DNA of 7,422 nt from Thermoanaerobacterium thermosulfurigenes (GTDB lineage Bacteria; Bacillota; Thermoanaerobacteria; Thermoanaerobacterales; Thermoanaerobacteraceae): assembly GCF_051201035.1 (NCBI RefSeq), contig NZ_JBPODR010000051.1, positions 1-7,422 of the forward strand, in the 5' to 3' direction. Position numbers and translations under genes: made by a program. The notes under the pieces are model-generated. The model was given only the letters and a program-made list of their open reading frames with translations. It had not been told where the DNA came from and did not search any database. Within the stretch, counting starts at the first letter, position 1, and every line of letters begins with the position of its first letter. Of this stretch, positions 5,819-7,422 are shown one piece after another.

Positions 5819-7093
5819 TTACTTCCTTATAACATCACATCTCATATACGGTCTTAAAGCCTCAGGCACAACTACAGAACCATCCTTTTGCTGATAGTTT
5901 TCAAGTATTGCTGCAAAAGTCCTGCCGACTGCCACACCCGAACCATTTAGAGTATGGACATACTGAGCCTTTCCTCCATCTTTTGGCCTGTATTTGATGT
6001 TTGCTCTCCTTGCTTGAAAGTCTTCGCAGTTGCTGCAAGATGATATCTCAACATACCTTCCATAGCTTGGCATCCAAACCTCAAGGTCGTACTTCTTTGC
6101 CGCAGTGAAGCCAAGGTCTCCAGTGCATATAGATACAACCCTATAAGGTATGCCTAAAGTCTTCAGCACATCTTCAGCATCGCTTACCATCTTTTCAAGT
6201 TCTTCGTATGATTTCTCAGGCTCTGTGATCTTTACCAGTTCTACTTTATTAAACTGGTGCTGCCTTATTAATCCTCTCGTATCTCTTCCTGCAGAACCAG
6301 CTTCCTGTCTGAAACAAGCGCTATACGCGCAATTGTAAATAGGAAGTTTTTCACCATCGATTATAGTCTCTCTGTACATATTTGTAACCGGAACTTCAGC
6401 AGTCGGTATCAAGAAATAATCTGTCCCGGACACCTTAAATGCATCTTCTTCAAATTTAGGAAGCTGTCCTGTGCCAAACATGCTTCTTCTATGAACCATA
6501 AAGGGCGGAAAAACTTCTGTGTATCCATGTTTTTCTGTGTGAAGATCCATCATGAAATTTATGAGGGCTCTTTCAAGCCTACAGCCTAATCCTTTGTAAA
6601 ACGTAAATCTGGAACCTGTAACCCGTGATGCCGCCTCAAAGTCTAAAAGCCCCAGCTCAACTCCAATGTCCCAGTGTGGCTTTACTTCAAAGTCAAATTC
6701 TCTCACATCACCCCATCTGCGGATTTCCACATTATCAGCATCGCTGTCTCCAACTGGAACGCTTTCATGAGGAATATTTGGTATGGTCCATAGAAGCTCC
6801 TCTAATTTTTCATCGTACTGCTTTACTTCGCTTTCCATCGCCTTGATTTTGTCGGATATTTCTTTCATCTCTTTTATAAGTTCATCAGCATCTTTGCCCT
6901 CTTTTTTCAGTTTAGCTATGTTTTCAGATTCTTTATTTCTGGTGTTTTTTAAAGACTCCAGTTCTTTTAAGATTTCCCGTCTCTTTTCGTCAATCTCTAA
7001 AAATTCATCGATGTTTGAGTTTTCTTTTTTAAGTTCAATAGCCTTCTTTACCTCATCTGGATTATTCCTTATCCTTTTAATATCAAGCATCAT
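5819..7093 (-). CDS. serS: Seryl-tRNA synthetase (serine--tRNA ligase)
   Basis: This encodes 424 residues, the normal bacterial length. It activates serine with ATP and charges tRNA-Ser in the cytoplasm; the enzyme is a class IIa homodimer. The N-terminal domain starts MLDIKRIRNNPDEVKKAI. It forms the long antiparallel coiled-coil arm (about 30-105) that contacts the long variable arm of tRNA-Ser. The catalytic domain shows the PTAE serine-binding stretch (230-233) and motif 2, FRQEAGSAGRDTRGLIR (261-277), with both class II arginines. Motif 3 is GSGVAVGRT (384-392), and the C-terminus is short (RCDVIRK). Two ATG codons are adjacent at the start. The AGGAGGTG site (7097-7104) lies 5 nt from the first (counted from GGAGG) and 8 nt from the second (7088-7090). 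The second spacing is more usual and gives the common family start MLDIK, so a 423-residue protein is equally likely. It is controlled by the T-box leader upstream. Confidence 0.98.
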   Translation of the reverse strand: MMLDIKRIRNNPDEVKKAIELKKENSNIDEFLEIDEKRREILKELESLKNTRNKESENIAKLKKEGKDADELIKEMKEISDKIKAMESEVKQYDEKLEELLWTIPNIPHESVPVGDSDADNVEIRRWGDVREFDFEVKPHWDIGVELGLLDFEAASRVTGSRFTFYKGLGCRLERALINFMMDLHTEKHGYTEVFPPFMVHRRSMFGTGQLPKFEEDAFKVSGTDYFLIPTAEVPVTNMYRETIIDGEKLPIYNCAYSACFRQEAGSAGRDTRGLIRQHQFNKVELVKITEPEKSYEELEKMVSDAEDVLKTLGIPYRVVSICTGDLGFTAAKKYDLEVWMPSYGRYVEISSCSNCEDFQARRANIKYRPKDGGKAQYVHTLNGSGVAVGRTFAAILENYQQKDGSVVVPEALRPYMRCDVIRK

Positions 7094-7106
7094 TTACACC
7101 TCCTAA

Positions 7107-7310
7107 TAAAAATATCCCGCCCTATGTAGGGACGGGATTTCCGTGTTGCCACCCTGATTCGGCTTAAAAAGCCCTCGTCACTGATTTAACGGTCGCCCGA
7201 TGGTTATTAACCATAGCTCCAGGCTGGATAAATATGTACATATACTGGTTTACACCCGCCACCAGCTCTCTTAAATACAATACATACTATTGGCCCTTCA
7301 ACGCTTCTTT
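7107..7310 (-). promoter_or_regulatory. T-box riboswitch controlling serS
   Basis: This leader RNA senses uncharged tRNA-Ser and lets serS be transcribed when charging falls. The T-box sequence AGGGTGGCAACACGG (7141-7155) is close to consensus. Its UGGC bulge is complementary to the GCCA end of tRNAs with discriminator G, as serine tRNAs have. Stem I shows the AGAGAG motif (7266-7271) and a distal hairpin CTGGT/ACCAG with the GGCGGGTGTAA loop (7245-7265). The helix TATGTA/TACATA (7281-7286 with 7233-7238) sits above the specifier loop and GGGC/GCCT (7293-7296 with 7221-7224) below it. That places UCC (Ser, 7226-7228), followed by A, in the specifier position. AGC overlaps at 7223-7225 but falls in the lower stem. 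Stem II (7200-7214) and stem III (7161-7173) are simple hairpins. In the antiterminator AGGG pairs with CCCT and ACGG with CCGT (T-box with 7128-7135). Confidence 0.95.
7108..7138 (-). terminator. T-box regulatory terminator
   Basis: On the minus strand ATCCCG-T-CCCT (7128-7138) pairs with AGGG-CGGGAT (7114-7123) around an ACAT loop, with one bulged T. It is followed by T-rich sequence (7108-7113). The strand CCGTCCCT belongs to both this hairpin and the antiterminator, so the two folds exclude each other. The hairpin lies just before the serS ribosome binding site. Confidence 0.92.
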
Positions 7311-7313
7311 TTA

Positions 7314-7342
7314 CTTAAAACTAATTATGATTTGAGTGTCAT
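7314..7342 (-). promoter_or_regulatory. Candidate promoter of the serS T-box transcript
   Basis: On the minus strand ATGACA (-35, 7337-7342; five of six) and TTTAAG (-10, 7314-7319; four of six) are 17 nt apart. Start near 7307 would put the 5' end just before stem I, as expected for a T-box RNA. A CATAAT at 7324-7329 is an alternative -10 but lacks a good -35. Confidence 0.4.
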
Positions 7343-7422
7343 AAGAAGCATTTTTTTAAGCTACTAATGATAACTTTGCCTGATTTTTACCTGATTTTGT
7401 AAGAATAAATCTGACTTTGATA

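Noticed and set aside
6150..7106. Plus-strand open frames over serS, including one of 107 codons
   Set aside because: They are Ser/Phe-rich complements of the Lys/Glu-rich coiled-coil arm and catalytic domain of serS, with no supporting signals.

Overview
The window looks like chromosomal DNA of a low-GC, spore-former-type Firmicute. The best guess is a thermophilic clostridial lineage of the Thermoanaerobacterium/Thermoanaerobacter type. This rests on AT-rich DNA, strong AGGAGG-type ribosome binding sites, a T-box leader, CCA-encoding tRNA genes, and an LCP protein beside a UPF0182 membrane protein. The genus is an inference; no marker here proves it.

Layout, left to right. A plus-strand terminator (31-69) marks the end of a gene lying off the left edge. 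Three minus-strand genes follow: a glutamine-rich protein (148-627, TTG start), a coiled-coil protein (704-1285), and a large UPF0182 membrane protein (1374-4106). A factor-independent terminator separates the UPF0182 gene from the two small genes, and another follows the glutamine-rich gene. A 137-bp divergent intergenic region holds promoter-like elements for both directions and a perfect 14-bp palindrome. The plus-strand gene 4244-5470 encodes a LytR-CpsA-Psr (LCP) cell-wall ligase. It ends in a palindromic terminator that can also serve the convergent tRNA genes.

The right third is a serine-charging locus on the minus strand. It contains a T-box leader (about 7107-7310), serS (5819-7093), a consensus promoter, tRNA-Ser(UGA) and tRNA-Ser(GCU). 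The enzyme, two of its substrates and a tRNA-sensing regulator therefore sit together. The T-box bulge UGGC is complementary to the GCCA 3' ends encoded by both tRNAs. The most likely specifier codon is UCC, which would be read by a third isoacceptor (GGA) not present in this window.

Most of the window is well-known biology. The least explained part is the left third: the glutamine-rich protein and the coiled-coil protein, neither of which I can assign to a family, beside a UPF0182 protein of unknown function. I see no convincing evidence of a wholly new multi-gene system, mobile element or CRISPR array.
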